From positions 1 to 32,526 of the forward strand of contig JAEUQG010000191.1 in NCBI GenBank assembly GCA_016789755.1: a stretch of 32,526 nucleotides of DNA, in the 5' to 3' direction. The DNA is from Bryobacterales bacterium (GTDB lineage: Bacteria; Acidobacteriota; Terriglobia; Bryobacterales; Bryobacteraceae). This document shows, piece after piece, positions 25,262 to 32,526 of the stretch. The position numbers and the translations under genes are program-made. Positions within the stretch are counted from its first letter, which is position 1. The number at the start of each line of letters is the position of its first letter. The notes below the pieces were generated by a model. The model saw nothing but the letters and a program-made list of their open reading frames with translations. It was not told the origin of the DNA and did no database searches.

Positions 25262-26512
25262 ATGTATCGCATTCTTTGCCTTCTGCTCGCTGTGCCTGTC
25301 TTCGCCGCCGATGAGCCGCCCGTCTCCTGGGTGGACCCCGACACCGGCCATCGCGTTGTGCGCCTCACCAAAGAGAAGGGAAGCGCCAGCCTCTACTTCA
25401 ACCAGAACGGCTACACCGCCGATGGCAAGCGCCTCATCTACACCACGCCCGAAGGCATCTCCGTCTTCGATCTGGAAAAGAAAACCACCCGCCAGGTGGT
25501 GACTGGCCGAGTCCGCATGATCGACGCCGGACGCCGCCACCAGCGCGTCTACTACCTTCGCGACGGCGCCGCCTACTGGACCGATGTCGATTCCGGCCAA
25601 TCGAAGAAGATCGGCGATCTGCCCCGGCGCGGGGGCATTTCTACGGTGAACGCGGACGAGACGCTTCTCGCCGGCACCTACATCGAAGGCGAGGGCCGCG
25701 ATTACAACAACGCCCGCCCCGCACAGCCCGCTCCCGGCACGCCGCAACAGCAGCAGGGCCATTCGCTCGATCAGCCGCGCAACAAGGGTCAGATGATGGA
25801 GGAGCGTTGGGCCGCCAAACTCCCGATGGGCCTCTACACGATGAACATCCAGACCGGCGAGGTGAAGACAATCCACAAGGACAACAACTGGCTCAACCAT
25901 CTCCTGTTCTCGCCCACTGATCCGGCGATGCTGATGTTCTGTCACGAAGGCCCCTGGCACAAGGTCGATCGCATCTGGCTGATGCGCACCACCGGCGGCA
26001 CGCCGAAGAAGATTCACTCGCGCACGATGGCGATGGAGATTTGGGGCCACGAATTCTGGAGCGCCGATGGCAAGACCATCTGGTACGATTTGCAGACGCC
26101 GCGCGGCGAAGATTTCTGGCTCGCTTCCTACAACGTGGAAACGGAGGCGCGGCAGTGGTTCCACCTCCAGCGCGATGAATGGTCGATTCACTTCAACGTG
26201 ACGCGCGATGGGAAGCTGTTCACGGGTGACGGTGGCGATCCCGGCCAGGTGGCCCGCGCCAAGGACGGCCAGTGGATCTATCTCTTTCGCCCGGAACTGA
26301 TCCCCAATCGCGGACTGGACGACAAGAGCTTCGTCCAACCCGGCGTGCTGCGCTCGGAAAGGCTCGTCAACATGTCGAAGCACCAATACCGCCTCGAGCC
26401 TAACGTCAGTTTCACGCCCGATCAACAATGGGTGGTGTTCCGCTCCAACATGTTCGGCGATACCTATGTGTTCGCAGTGGAAGTGGCGAAGGCCGGCGGG
26501 CAAACGAATTGA
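25262..26512 (+). CDS. Oligogalacturonate lyase (PL22 family), exported
   Basis: PL22 lyases cleave unsaturated or saturated digalacturonate into monomers by beta-elimination in pectin degradation. The 416-residue protein has family signatures: NHLLFSPTDPAMLMFCHEGPWHKVDRIWLM (about 212-241), IWGHEFWSADGKTIWYD (260-276), the short GDGGDPGQVA, and the closing MSKHQYRLEPNVSFTPDQQWVVFRSNM, with several His that could bind the Mn2+ seen in characterised enzymes. The fold is a seven-bladed propeller. Unlike the cytoplasmic Ogl of enterobacteria, this copy starts with a signal peptide (MYRILCLLLAVPVFAADE). An unusual insert rich in Gln, Pro and Ala (about 150-178) interrupts the propeller. The ATG at 25262 has a strong AAGGAG (25251-25256). 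It is coupled with the upstream receptor. Confidence 0.85.
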   Translation: MYRILCLLLAVPVFAADEPPVSWVDPDTGHRVVRLTKEKGSASLYFNQNGYTADGKRLIYTTPEGISVFDLEKKTTRQVVTGRVRMIDAGRRHQRVYYLRDGAAYWTDVDSGQSKKIGDLPRRGGISTVNADETLLAGTYIEGEGRDYNNARPAQPAPGTPQQQQGHSLDQPRNKGQMMEERWAAKLPMGLYTMNIQTGEVKTIHKDNNWLNHLLFSPTDPAMLMFCHEGPWHKVDRIWLMRTTGGTPKKIHSRTMAMEIWGHEFWSADGKTIWYDLQTPRGEDFWLASYNVETEARQWFHLQRDEWSIHFNVTRDGKLFTGDGGDPGQVARAKDGQWIYLFRPELIPNRGLDDKSFVQPGVLRSERLVNMSKHQYRLEPNVSFTPDQQWVVFRSNMFGDTYVFAVEVAKAGGQTN

Positions 26513-26545
26513 CCCGGTGCCAGCACTGCAGCCAGGCTCATCACG

Positions 26546-27514
26546 CTATCCGCTCTTGCCGAACACCATTAGCCATGCGGTGACCGTCAGCGCATGTGCA
26601 ACCATTCCCGCACGGACGCTCTGCGCCTCGAGGTATGCTCTTCCGAAACAGTAGTGCAGCACAGCGCTGCACAATGCGAATTTCCAGTTGAAGGCGCTCC
26701 GAAACCACAGGTGCACTGCCGCGGAAACAAAGGTCGTAGCCGCCAGCGCATGTTTGGCGGACCCGAACACGTCTCTGAACCATTCGAAGACTAGTCCCCG
26801 CAAGAAGAACTCCTCGCTCAGCGCCACGACGCAATAGACCCCGATCAAAGCTCCCACCGCATACAACGGCAATTGCCACAGTGCCGCTTTCGGCGTTCCC
26901 AGGCGCAGAATGCCGAGGCCGTATCCGGCCGCCGCCGCCATCGGCAAACCCACCAGGAACCACTTCACTCCGGCACGAATCTCGCTCCGAGACGGCAATA
27001 ATCCGAACTCGAGTCTGCCGGCGTGCCGGAGGAGCGTCATGACACCGAACGAGAGCCGTATCCACATCAGGTGCCCCAGGAAGTCCACCCGCACGCCCGG
27101 CATGGCATCGGGATAGATTTGCCGCATCAAAGTGCCCTTCATCAGGACGACCGCCGGAAGCCACAGCAGCAGAACCAGGTCCGTCATCCGGTTCGCAGGC
27201 AGCATGGCGTACCACGCGGCAACCGGCACAACCAACGCAATCAGAAGCAAGCCGTTCGCGGAACCACTCAACAGCAGCCACGGCCCGATAGCAGATGCAG
27301 CCAGCAAGCCCGTCTTCCGCCATTTGGAAAGCGCATCCAGTCTGCTGCCTACGGCAGGGAACGCCATTGCCAGATACAAGGCGGATTCCAGCAGCAGAGC
27401 CGGCAAGACGGTGGCGGCAATTGAGCTTGGAATGCTCTTGGCATTGGCGTAGACCGCAACACCGATCGACGCCAGGCAACAAACCGCAACCGCCGTGGTC
27501 CAATATAAGCGCAC
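26546..27514 (-). CDS. CPBP family intramembrane metalloprotease (CAAX protease-like)
   Basis: This 322-residue protein is mostly hydrophobic, with about eight membrane helices. The CPBP/Abi motifs are in order: SEEFFLRG (233-240; the Glu-Glu pair and Arg), then SAAVHLWF (His268), then GMVAHALTVTAW (His307). The family includes Rce1-like CAAX proteases and bacterial proteins linked to bacteriocin self-immunity or processing; the substrate here is unknown. The start is a GTG at 27514 with no strong Shine-Dalgarno, so a later start cannot be excluded. It is convergent with the lyase (33-bp gap) and divergent from the alpha/beta hydrolase. Confidence 0.85.
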   Translation of the reverse strand: MRLYWTTAVAVCCLASIGVAVYANAKSIPSSIAATVLPALLLESALYLAMAFPAVGSRLDALSKWRKTGLLAASAIGPWLLLSGSANGLLLIALVVPVAAWYAMLPANRMTDLVLLLWLPAVVLMKGTLMRQIYPDAMPGVRVDFLGHLMWIRLSFGVMTLLRHAGRLEFGLLPSRSEIRAGVKWFLVGLPMAAAAGYGLGILRLGTPKAALWQLPLYAVGALIGVYCVVALSEEFFLRGLVFEWFRDVFGSAKHALAATTFVSAAVHLWFRSAFNWKFALCSAVLHYCFGRAYLEAQSVRAGMVAHALTVTAWLMVFGKSG

Positions 27515-27592
27515 GTCCCGAATACTCTATCGCATTCACACCGCCCGCATCCGTAACAACGATGGGGTCCCTTATTGCCGCCGCAACATGGG

Positions 27593-27621
27593 CTGGTAAT
27601 GGCTCAGGAACGCCGTATAAT
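27593..27621 (+). promoter_or_regulatory. Sigma-70-like promoter of the alpha/beta hydrolase gene
   Basis: A perfect TATAAT (27616-27621) is preceded at exactly 17 bp by CTGGTA (27593-27598; 3 of 6). The predicted transcript start near 27628 leaves about a 12-nt leader to the TTG start at 27640 and lies downstream of the alternative ATG at 27562, which supports the TTG. A -10 this good is rare in such GC-rich DNA. Confidence 0.6.
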
Positions 27622-27639
27622 TCCCAAAGAGCGCCACCT

Positions 27640-29637
27640 TTGATCCCACTCCTCATCCTTTTCATCGCCACCGCCCACGCGCAGCAGCCCGATCCACTCC
27701 TCCGCTGGCTCGACGCCCAAGCCCAGCGCCACCTCGACCGGCGAGACAAAGCCATCGCATCCATCCGCACCAAAGAAGACGCCGAGCGCCGCAAACAGCA
27801 CGTCCGCGCACAGATCCTCAAGGCCCTCGGCGGGCTTCCGGCATACAACGGCCCATTGCACGCCCAGGTTACCGGCCGCATCCAAGCCGATGGATACATC
27901 ATCGAGAAGATTCTCTATCAAACCTTCCCCGGCTACTACGTCACCGCCAACCTCTATCGCCCTGTGAAACCCGGACGCTACCCCGGCGTTCTCTTCCAGG
28001 CGGGCCACACCCAGGAAGGCAAAGCCGAGCCGCAGCGCCTGGCCGCGAATCTTGCCCTCAAAGGCTTCGTCTCCCTCGCATTCGATCCCGTGGGTCAAGG
28101 GGAACGCGAACAAACTTACGATCCACAACTGAAGGCTCCCGCCGCGGGCTGGTCCGTCAATGAGCACATTCACCTCGGCGCACAAGCCGGGCTGATCGGC
28201 GAAGGGCTCGCGCGCTATTTCCTCCACGACGCCATTCGCTCGCTCGACTATCTCGCCAGCCGTCCGGAAATCGATCCCCAGCGCCTCGCCGCGGCAGGCT
28301 GCTCCGGCGGTGGCGCGCTTACCACCTTCCTCGGAGCTCTGGACACCCGCCTCAAAGCGGTCATCCCCTCCTGCTTCCCCGTCTCCTACCGGCTGCTGTT
28401 CTCGGGCGCCAATCCGCATTCGGAAATGACGCTGCCCACGCAGCTCTCGCTCGGACTCGATACCGCGGATTTCGTCGAACTCAGCGCACCAACGCCCTGG
28501 CAACTGCATGCTACCGAGGAAGACTACTTCACCCCGCCGGCAGCGAAGATCACCTACGAGGAGGCGCGGGGCTGGTTCCGGCTGCACAATGCCGGGGACA
28601 AGATCGAACTCATCATCGGGCCCGGCGGCCACGGCACTCCGCTCGCCAGCCGGGAAGCGATGTACCGCTGGTTGATTCGCCATCTTCGGAACGGCGACGG
28701 AGACGCCCGCGAACAGGCGGTGCATACCTATCCCAATCACGAATTGCTGGTAACTAAAACGGGCCGCGTCGAAGACATCGCCGGCAGCCGCAAGTTGCAC
28801 CAGATCATCCTCGACACCTACCGAGCCACGCGCAAACAAGGCACATCCACTGAACTCGCCGGCGAACTGCGCCGCCTCGCCATCCAATCGAATGCCACGG
28901 CGCCGCAATTCACCATCGCGCAGGAATCGGAATCGCAAGGGCTGCGCAAACAGAAGCTGCGGTTTACCAGCGAGCCCGGCATCGAGATCGATGCCACGCT
29001 GCTGCTGCCGGCAACGCCCGGCCGCAAGCCCGCCGCCCTCCTGGTCGAGGGCACGTTGTCCCAATTTCTGGCCGAGCGCACGGCGCGCACGGGCCGTGTC
29101 GTCCTGCTGATGGAGCCGCGCCGGTCCACGGTGGTGGATACCCGGCGCCCCTACGTCGGCGACTGGCTCTCGAACACACGTGCCGATGAGATCGGGGTGA
29201 GCCTGCCGGCGCGGCGCGCTCACGATATCGTGCGCGGAGTGGATTTGCTGGCAGCGCACGCGGAAGTGGATGCAGCGGACATCCGTGCCGCGGCGCAGGG
29301 AGTGAAAGGATTCTGGCTGCTACTCGCCGCCGCGGTTGACCGGCGCATTCAGAGCATCTGGCTCGATCGCACTCCCCACACCTTCACCGAAGCCCTGGAA
29401 AACACCCTCAACACCGCACTGTCAGACGCCGTGATCCACGGCTTCGCCCTCCGCTTCGATATCGCCGATCTGGCCAAACTCATCGCTCCGCGCCGCATCC
29501 TCTGGACAGACCCCGCCAACTGGATGGGCCGCGTCATCGCTCCCGGGCCACCATTCCGCAATCGCTGGGTGCTCGGCGATATCAGCGAGATGAGCGAAGT
29601 CCAAGACCTCGCTTTCGCCAAAGAGTGGCTGCAATAG
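27640..29637 (+). CDS. Secreted alpha/beta hydrolase with degenerate second hydrolase half (esterase/peptidase-like)
   Basis: This 665-residue protein probably acts as an acetyl-xylan-esterase-like or prolyl-oligopeptidase-like hydrolase. The frame is open upstream, but TTG at 27640 starts a clean signal peptide (MIPLLILFIATAHAQQ) just after a good promoter. The first half (about 80-350) has YYVTANLYRP, GVLFQAGHTQEGK, SLAFDPVGQGERE, the nucleophile elbow AAGCSGGGALT (Ser222) and a late His in IGPGGHGTP (His331). The second half (about 430-665) repeats the fold in outline (EIDATLLLPA; RRAHDIVRGVDLLAAH), but the elbow position reads AAQGVKGFW, with no Ser, so it is likely non-catalytic. Paired-domain proteins of this kind occur in Acidobacteria and Planctomycetes. 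Its last 56 bp overlap the PEP-CTERM gene on the other strand. Substrate unknown. Confidence 0.82.
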   Translation: MIPLLILFIATAHAQQPDPLLRWLDAQAQRHLDRRDKAIASIRTKEDAERRKQHVRAQILKALGGLPAYNGPLHAQVTGRIQADGYIIEKILYQTFPGYYVTANLYRPVKPGRYPGVLFQAGHTQEGKAEPQRLAANLALKGFVSLAFDPVGQGEREQTYDPQLKAPAAGWSVNEHIHLGAQAGLIGEGLARYFLHDAIRSLDYLASRPEIDPQRLAAAGCSGGGALTTFLGALDTRLKAVIPSCFPVSYRLLFSGANPHSEMTLPTQLSLGLDTADFVELSAPTPWQLHATEEDYFTPPAAKITYEEARGWFRLHNAGDKIELIIGPGGHGTPLASREAMYRWLIRHLRNGDGDAREQAVHTYPNHELLVTKTGRVEDIAGSRKLHQIILDTYRATRKQGTSTELAGELRRLAIQSNATAPQFTIAQESESQGLRKQKLRFTSEPGIEIDATLLLPATPGRKPAALLVEGTLSQFLAERTARTGRVVLLMEPRRSTVVDTRRPYVGDWLSNTRADEIGVSLPARRAHDIVRGVDLLAAHAEVDAADIRAAAQGVKGFWLLLAAAVDRRIQSIWLDRTPHTFTEALENTLNTALSDAVIHGFALRFDIADLAKLIAPRRILWTDPANWMGRVIAPGPPFRNRWVLGDISEMSEVQDLAFAKEWLQ

Positions 29638-30343
29638 CCCCAAGGCCCACCAGTGCGCCCGCCGACGGCTCCGGTACGGTGCCAGCAGGGTCGGCGCTCG
29701 TCACCGTAACCTTGAAATTGTCGATGCCGGATACGGCCGCCGCTGCAAGGCAACCCGAAGTTACGCCCGCCGGGCAGATCAGCGGCAAAGCGACGCGGTA
29801 GCCGAAAGTGATCACCCCTCCACTCGCTGAGAAGTCCGGCTTCTCCACTCCCGCGTTGATCTGGCCCCAATCGTTGGGGTCCGTGCTGACATGATGGAAG
29901 GCGGTCCATGCGCTCAACAGCACCTGATCGTCGACCCCGGCCAGAAAGAACCGCTTGCCTCCCTGCTCCAGGAAAGGCCGGTAAAACCCGGCTGGAGTAG
30001 TCGACCCCAAACCCGTGGATGAAATCCGCGACAGATCGTAATCGAACCGAATCTGTTGAATCGCCCCGCCCGCCGAGGGATCGTAGGTGAGCAGAGACCC
30101 GAAACTCGCGATGTTAATGTTCAGGTTGGTGCCGGCGGCCACAGGCTGGAACGCCATCGCCATTTGCCGGTAGGCATCCGGATTTCCACCCGCCGCCTGG
30201 CGCGAATTGGTCCCCGTGCCGTTCACTTGATTAAAAACAACCTGACTCCAGTTTGCGGGCTGGAAATCCCCGTCTGTAATCACCGTTACTCCCGCGTGCA
30301 GCGGAGCGTACACCGCCATCGACAGCATCAGAAAAAATCGCAC
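29582..30343 (-). CDS. PEP-CTERM sorting-domain surface protein
   Basis: This 253-residue exported protein ends with a classic PEP-CTERM tail: VPEPSAGALVGLGAIAATLW followed by RKR (223-243), a signal for recognition and cleavage by an exosortase. The start is taken as GTG at 30343: AAGGAG lies 7 nt upstream, and the protein then begins with a signal peptide (MRFFLMLSMAVYAPLHAG). An ATG further upstream (30397) would add an unlikely polar leader. The body is Asn/Gln/Gly/Ser-rich and beta-like, with DGDFQPANWSQVVF near the N-terminus, a pattern seen in other PEP-CTERM proteins; its function is unknown. No exosortase gene is in the window. It is divergent from the ECF sigma factor (65-bp gap) and converges on the hydrolase with a 56-bp overlap. 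The tail after RKR (GLGLRSSR) is a little longer than usual. Confidence 0.87.
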   Translation of the reverse strand: MRFFLMLSMAVYAPLHAGVTVITDGDFQPANWSQVVFNQVNGTGTNSRQAAGGNPDAYRQMAMAFQPVAAGTNLNINIASFGSLLTYDPSAGGAIQQIRFDYDLSRISSTGLGSTTPAGFYRPFLEQGGKRFFLAGVDDQVLLSAWTAFHHVSTDPNDWGQINAGVEKPDFSASGGVITFGYRVALPLICPAGVTSGCLAAAAVSGIDNFKVTVTSADPAGTVPEPSAGALVGLGAIAATLWRKRGLGLRSSR

Positions 30344-30408
30344 GACAATGCTCCTTGCTGAGAGGTGGCGTAAAAAAGCGGCTGTTTCTCCGGCCATGCT
30401 CCATTAAA
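30344..30408. promoter_or_regulatory. Divergent PEP-CTERM / ECF sigma factor control region
   Basis: This 65-bp gap holds the PEP-CTERM ribosome site (AAGGAG on the minus strand, about 30356-30351). On the plus strand TAAAAT (30405-30410) overlaps the sigma factor ATG at 30409. If it is the -10, translation would begin at the in-frame GTG at 30421. I found no good -35 for it. Confidence 0.3.
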
Positions 30409-30990
30409 ATGTCAATTGTCGTGGGAGAGATCACTCAAGCCCTCCATCGCTGGTCTTCCGGGAACCCGCATGCCTTCGACCAACTCGTGGACCTCGTCTA
30501 CGAAGAAATGCGGGGCATCGCGCGCGGTTTGCTGGCCAACGAGCGCGGCGGCCACACACTGCAATCCACCGCATTGGTCCACGAAACCTACCTGCGTCTC
30601 CTCGGCCAAAACCAGATCCAGTGGAACAGCCGCGCCCACTTCTTCGGCGCCGCCGCCCGCGCCATGCGCCGTATCCTGGTCGATCACGCCCGTCAGCGCG
30701 CCGCCGGCAAGCGCGGAGCCGGCGCGCCCCATGACCCGCTCACACCGGAACTGGCCATCGCCTTCGAACCCGACCTCAACGTCATCGCCCTCGATCATGC
30801 CCTGGACCAACTGGCGGCCCTCGATCCCGAACGGGCGCGCGTGGTCGAACTGCGCTACTTCGCCGGACTCACCATCGAGGAAACCGCTTCGCTTATGGGC
30901 ATCTCCGATTCCGCCGTCAATCGCGATTGGGCCTTCGCCCGCGCCTGGCTGTTCCGCCGCCTGCAAGGCGCTGCGGAGAATCTCGCCTGA
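30409..30990 (+). CDS. ECF-subfamily RNA polymerase sigma factor (second)
   Basis: This 193-residue sigma factor belongs to the same group as the one at 12865-13419. Region 2 (about 20-97) has FDQLVDLVYEEMRGIARGLL, STALVHETYLRLL and SRAHFFGAAARAMRRILVDHAR. Region 4 (about 128-182) has LAALDPERARVVELRYFAGL, TIEETASLMGIS and SAVNRDWAFARAWL. The two share the signature order (TALV.E.YLRL, RAHF, RRIL, ELRYF.GLT.EE). It reads towards, and lies 24 bp before, a Ser/Thr kinase gene, the usual arrangement for this group. The start is uncertain: ATG at 30409 has no Shine-Dalgarno, and GTG at 30421 would give a protein starting MGEITQALHRW. No anti-sigma gene is seen. Confidence 0.92.
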   Translation: MSIVVGEITQALHRWSSGNPHAFDQLVDLVYEEMRGIARGLLANERGGHTLQSTALVHETYLRLLGQNQIQWNSRAHFFGAAARAMRRILVDHARQRAAGKRGAGAPHDPLTPELAIAFEPDLNVIALDHALDQLAALDPERARVVELRYFAGLTIEETASLMGISDSAVNRDWAFARAWLFRRLQGAAENLA

Positions 30991-31014
30991 TCCTACGCCA
31001 CGACAAGCAGCACT

Positions 31015-32526
31015 ATGACTCCGGCTTGGGACACGGTTCGCGACACCTTCGGACGCCTGATCGAACTGCCTCCGCCCGATCGCGAGCGCGAACTGTCTGC
31101 GCTCCCCGCCGAAATCCGCGCCGAAGTGGCGGCCCTCCTCGATGCCGACCGCGACGCCGGAGCCTTCCTCCGCCCGCAGGACCAGCGCTCGCACGATGCT
31201 TCCGGCTCCAGCCTCGGCCCCTACAAGTTACTGCGCTGCCTCGGCTCCGGTGGAATGGGAATCGTCTATCTCGCCCACCGCGGCGATGGCGAATTCCGCC
31301 GCGAAGTGGCCATCAAGATCGCCGGCGGACGGCTGTTTGCCCCCGAGGCCGAGCGCCGCTTCATTCATGAGCGTCAGATCCTCGCCCAACTCGATCACCC
31401 CAACATCGTGCGCCTCCTCGATGGCGGCATCGCCGATAGCCAGCGTTACTTCGTCATGGAGTACATCGCCGGCCAGCCTTTGCTCGAATATGCCCGCGCC
31501 AAAAACCTCAGCGACTGCCTGCGCCTGTTTCTGGATATCTGTTCCGCCGTCCATTATGCCCATCAGCGCCTTATCATCCACCGCGACTTGAAAGCCGCCA
31601 ACATCCTGGTGAATGCCGAAGGCGTTGTCAAACTGCTCGATTTCGGCATCGCCCAGATTGTCGAACCTGGCGGCGGCTCGACCGGCGCAACGTTCCTCCG
31701 CCCGGTGAGCCTTGCCTGCATGAGCCCTGAGCAGGTCCGCGGCGAATCCCTCACCCTCGCCACCGATATCTACAGCCTCGGCGTTCTGCTCTACGAGCTT
31801 ACCGCCGGAATCAATCCGCAGTTCCGTGACGGCGATTCCTACGCCGAAGCAGTCGAACGCGTGTTGCACGCCGATCCTCCTCCGCCTGGCCACCATAACC
31901 GCTCCCTGCCCCGCGACTTGGATGCCGTGGTTCTCAAGGCCATCGCCAAGGACCCGCGCGAGCGATACTCCTCCGTCGCCGAATTGCGCGCCGACGTCGA
32001 ACGCTTCCTCGCCGGACGTCCTGTGCTCGCCCTGCCCCCTAGCCTGCTCTATCAGGCCCGCAAATTCGTGCGCCGCAATCGCGCCTTGACGCTTACTGCT
32101 GCCACGCTCCTCGTCAGCCTGATTGCCGCTGCCGTCGCCATTGCCCGCCAGGAACGGCTCGAAGCCGAGCGCTTCGATTATGCCCGCCGTTTCGTCCGCT
32201 CCGTCATCTTTGAGATGCAGCCGGGCCTGGAGGCTATCCCCGGCGCCCTGCCCGTCCGGCAGAAGATGCTCGAAGAGTCCATGACCTATCTCGAAGCCCT
32301 CTCCAAAGGAGCCGGGGAGAACATCGGCCTGCTTCGCGAACTCTCCGCCTCTTATGCCCAACTCGCCGACCTGCAAGGCAACATGCAAGTCCCCAACCTG
32401 GGACGCCGCCAGTTCGCGCTCAATCTCATGGCTCAGGCGGAAGCGCTGTTGCTGCGGGCGCTTGCTCTTGCGCCCCGCGACCCCGGCCTGCAGCGCGAGG
32501 CAGCCCGCCTCTATTCCAACCTCACC
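31015..32526 (+). CDS. Transmembrane Ser/Thr protein kinase, 3'-truncated by window edge
   Basis: An open frame from ATG 31015 runs without a stop to the end of the window (504 codons visible). The N-terminal segment (1-60; FGRLIELPPPDRERELSAL) matches the same helical region of the two other kinases. The kinase domain (about 70-335) is complete: GSGGMGIVYLA (78-88), Lys101 in VAIK, HRDLKAANIL (189-198), DFGIAQ (209-214) and SLACMSPEQ. One membrane helix follows (about 356-376; LTAATLLVSLIAAAVAIA), then a helical part (RLEAERFDYARRFVRS and later repeats) like the TPR-type extracellular regions of Acidobacterial kinases. This is the common one-helix form, unlike copies 1 and 2. It lies 24 bp after the sigma factor and is probably co-transcribed with it. 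The C-terminus lies outside the window. Confidence 0.93.
   Translation, partial: MTPAWDTVRDTFGRLIELPPPDRERELSALPAEIRAEVAALLDADRDAGAFLRPQDQRSHDASGSSLGPYKLLRCLGSGGMGIVYLAHRGDGEFRREVAIKIAGGRLFAPEAERRFIHERQILAQLDHPNIVRLLDGGIADSQRYFVMEYIAGQPLLEYARAKNLSDCLRLFLDICSAVHYAHQRLIIHRDLKAANILVNAEGVVKLLDFGIAQIVEPGGGSTGATFLRPVSLACMSPEQVRGESLTLATDIYSLGVLLYELTAGINPQFRDGDSYAEAVERVLHADPPPPGHHNRSLPRDLDAVVLKAIAKDPRERYSSVAELRADVERFLAGRPVLALPPSLLYQARKFVRRNRALTLTAATLLVSLIAAAVAIARQERLEAERFDYARRFVRSVIFEMQPGLEAIPGALPVRQKMLEESMTYLEALSKGAGENIGLLRELSASYAQLADLQGNMQVPNLGRRQFALNLMAQAEALLLRALALAPRDPGLQREAARLYSNLT

Noticed and set aside
27295..27639. Upstream in-frame extension of the hydrolase gene
   Set aside because: It lies before the TATAAT at 27616, overlaps the CPBP gene antisense and puts over 100 polar residues before an obvious signal peptide.
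26541..27902. A 453-codon minus-strand frame covering the CPBP gene and the hydrolase start
   Set aside because: The CPBP motifs EExxxR and the two His lie in a different frame, and this frame crosses a strong plus-strand promoter and signal peptide.

Overview
The window is a GC-rich, densely coded bacterial chromosome segment. Its gene content suggests an Acidobacteriota genome of the Solibacter/Bryobacter type. The reasons are two very large Oar-like outer-membrane receptors with an N-terminal carboxypeptidase-regulatory-like domain, two ECF sigma factors each next to transmembrane Ser/Thr kinases, a Tat-exported Gfo/Idh/MocA oxidoreductase, a sulfatase, a SYLF-domain protein and a PEP-CTERM protein. 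This is an inference from family content; no rRNA or other taxonomic marker is present. I saw no tRNA, rRNA, CRISPR array, insertion sequence, integrase or phage gene.

Layout. (1) 1-5586 is housekeeping: the 3' part of an S41 C-terminal processing protease; a leftward purS-glmS-yjbQ unit in which yjbQ and glmS overlap by 4 bp; and divergent purH. (2) 5675-9067 is a monocistronic Oar/TonB-dependent-receptor-like protein with a recognisable promoter and a strong hairpin terminator. (3) 9322-13419 is a leftward unit of ECF sigma factor, MATE transporter, Gfo/Idh/MocA oxidoreductase and a secreted protein of unknown function. (4) 13472-26512 is a 13-kb rightward run: two tandem paralogous Ser/Thr kinases (each kinase domain followed by about six membrane helices and a C-terminal DUF5673/PH-like domain), a sulfatase overlapping the second kinase, a SYLF lipid-binding protein, a YbjD-type OLD ATPase/TOPRIM protein, a second Oar-like receptor, and a secreted PL22 oligogalacturonate lyase. 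(5) 26546-30343 holds a CPBP membrane protease, a secreted two-half alpha/beta hydrolase and a PEP-CTERM surface protein whose 3' end overlaps the hydrolase antisense. (6) 30409-32526 is a second ECF sigma factor and a third Ser/Thr kinase cut by the window end.

How the genes may work together. The PL22 lyase, the receptor just before it, the sulfatase and the secreted esterase-like hydrolase fit scavenging of modified plant polysaccharide such as pectin fragments. The ECF/kinase sets look like phospho-signalling modules placed beside the exported functions they may control. The most unusual items are the duplicated kinase-6TM-DUF5673 proteins, the kinase-sulfatase overlap, the YbjD homologue inside this operon-like run, and a shared AT-rich TAAGATA...TATC element upstream of both receptors.
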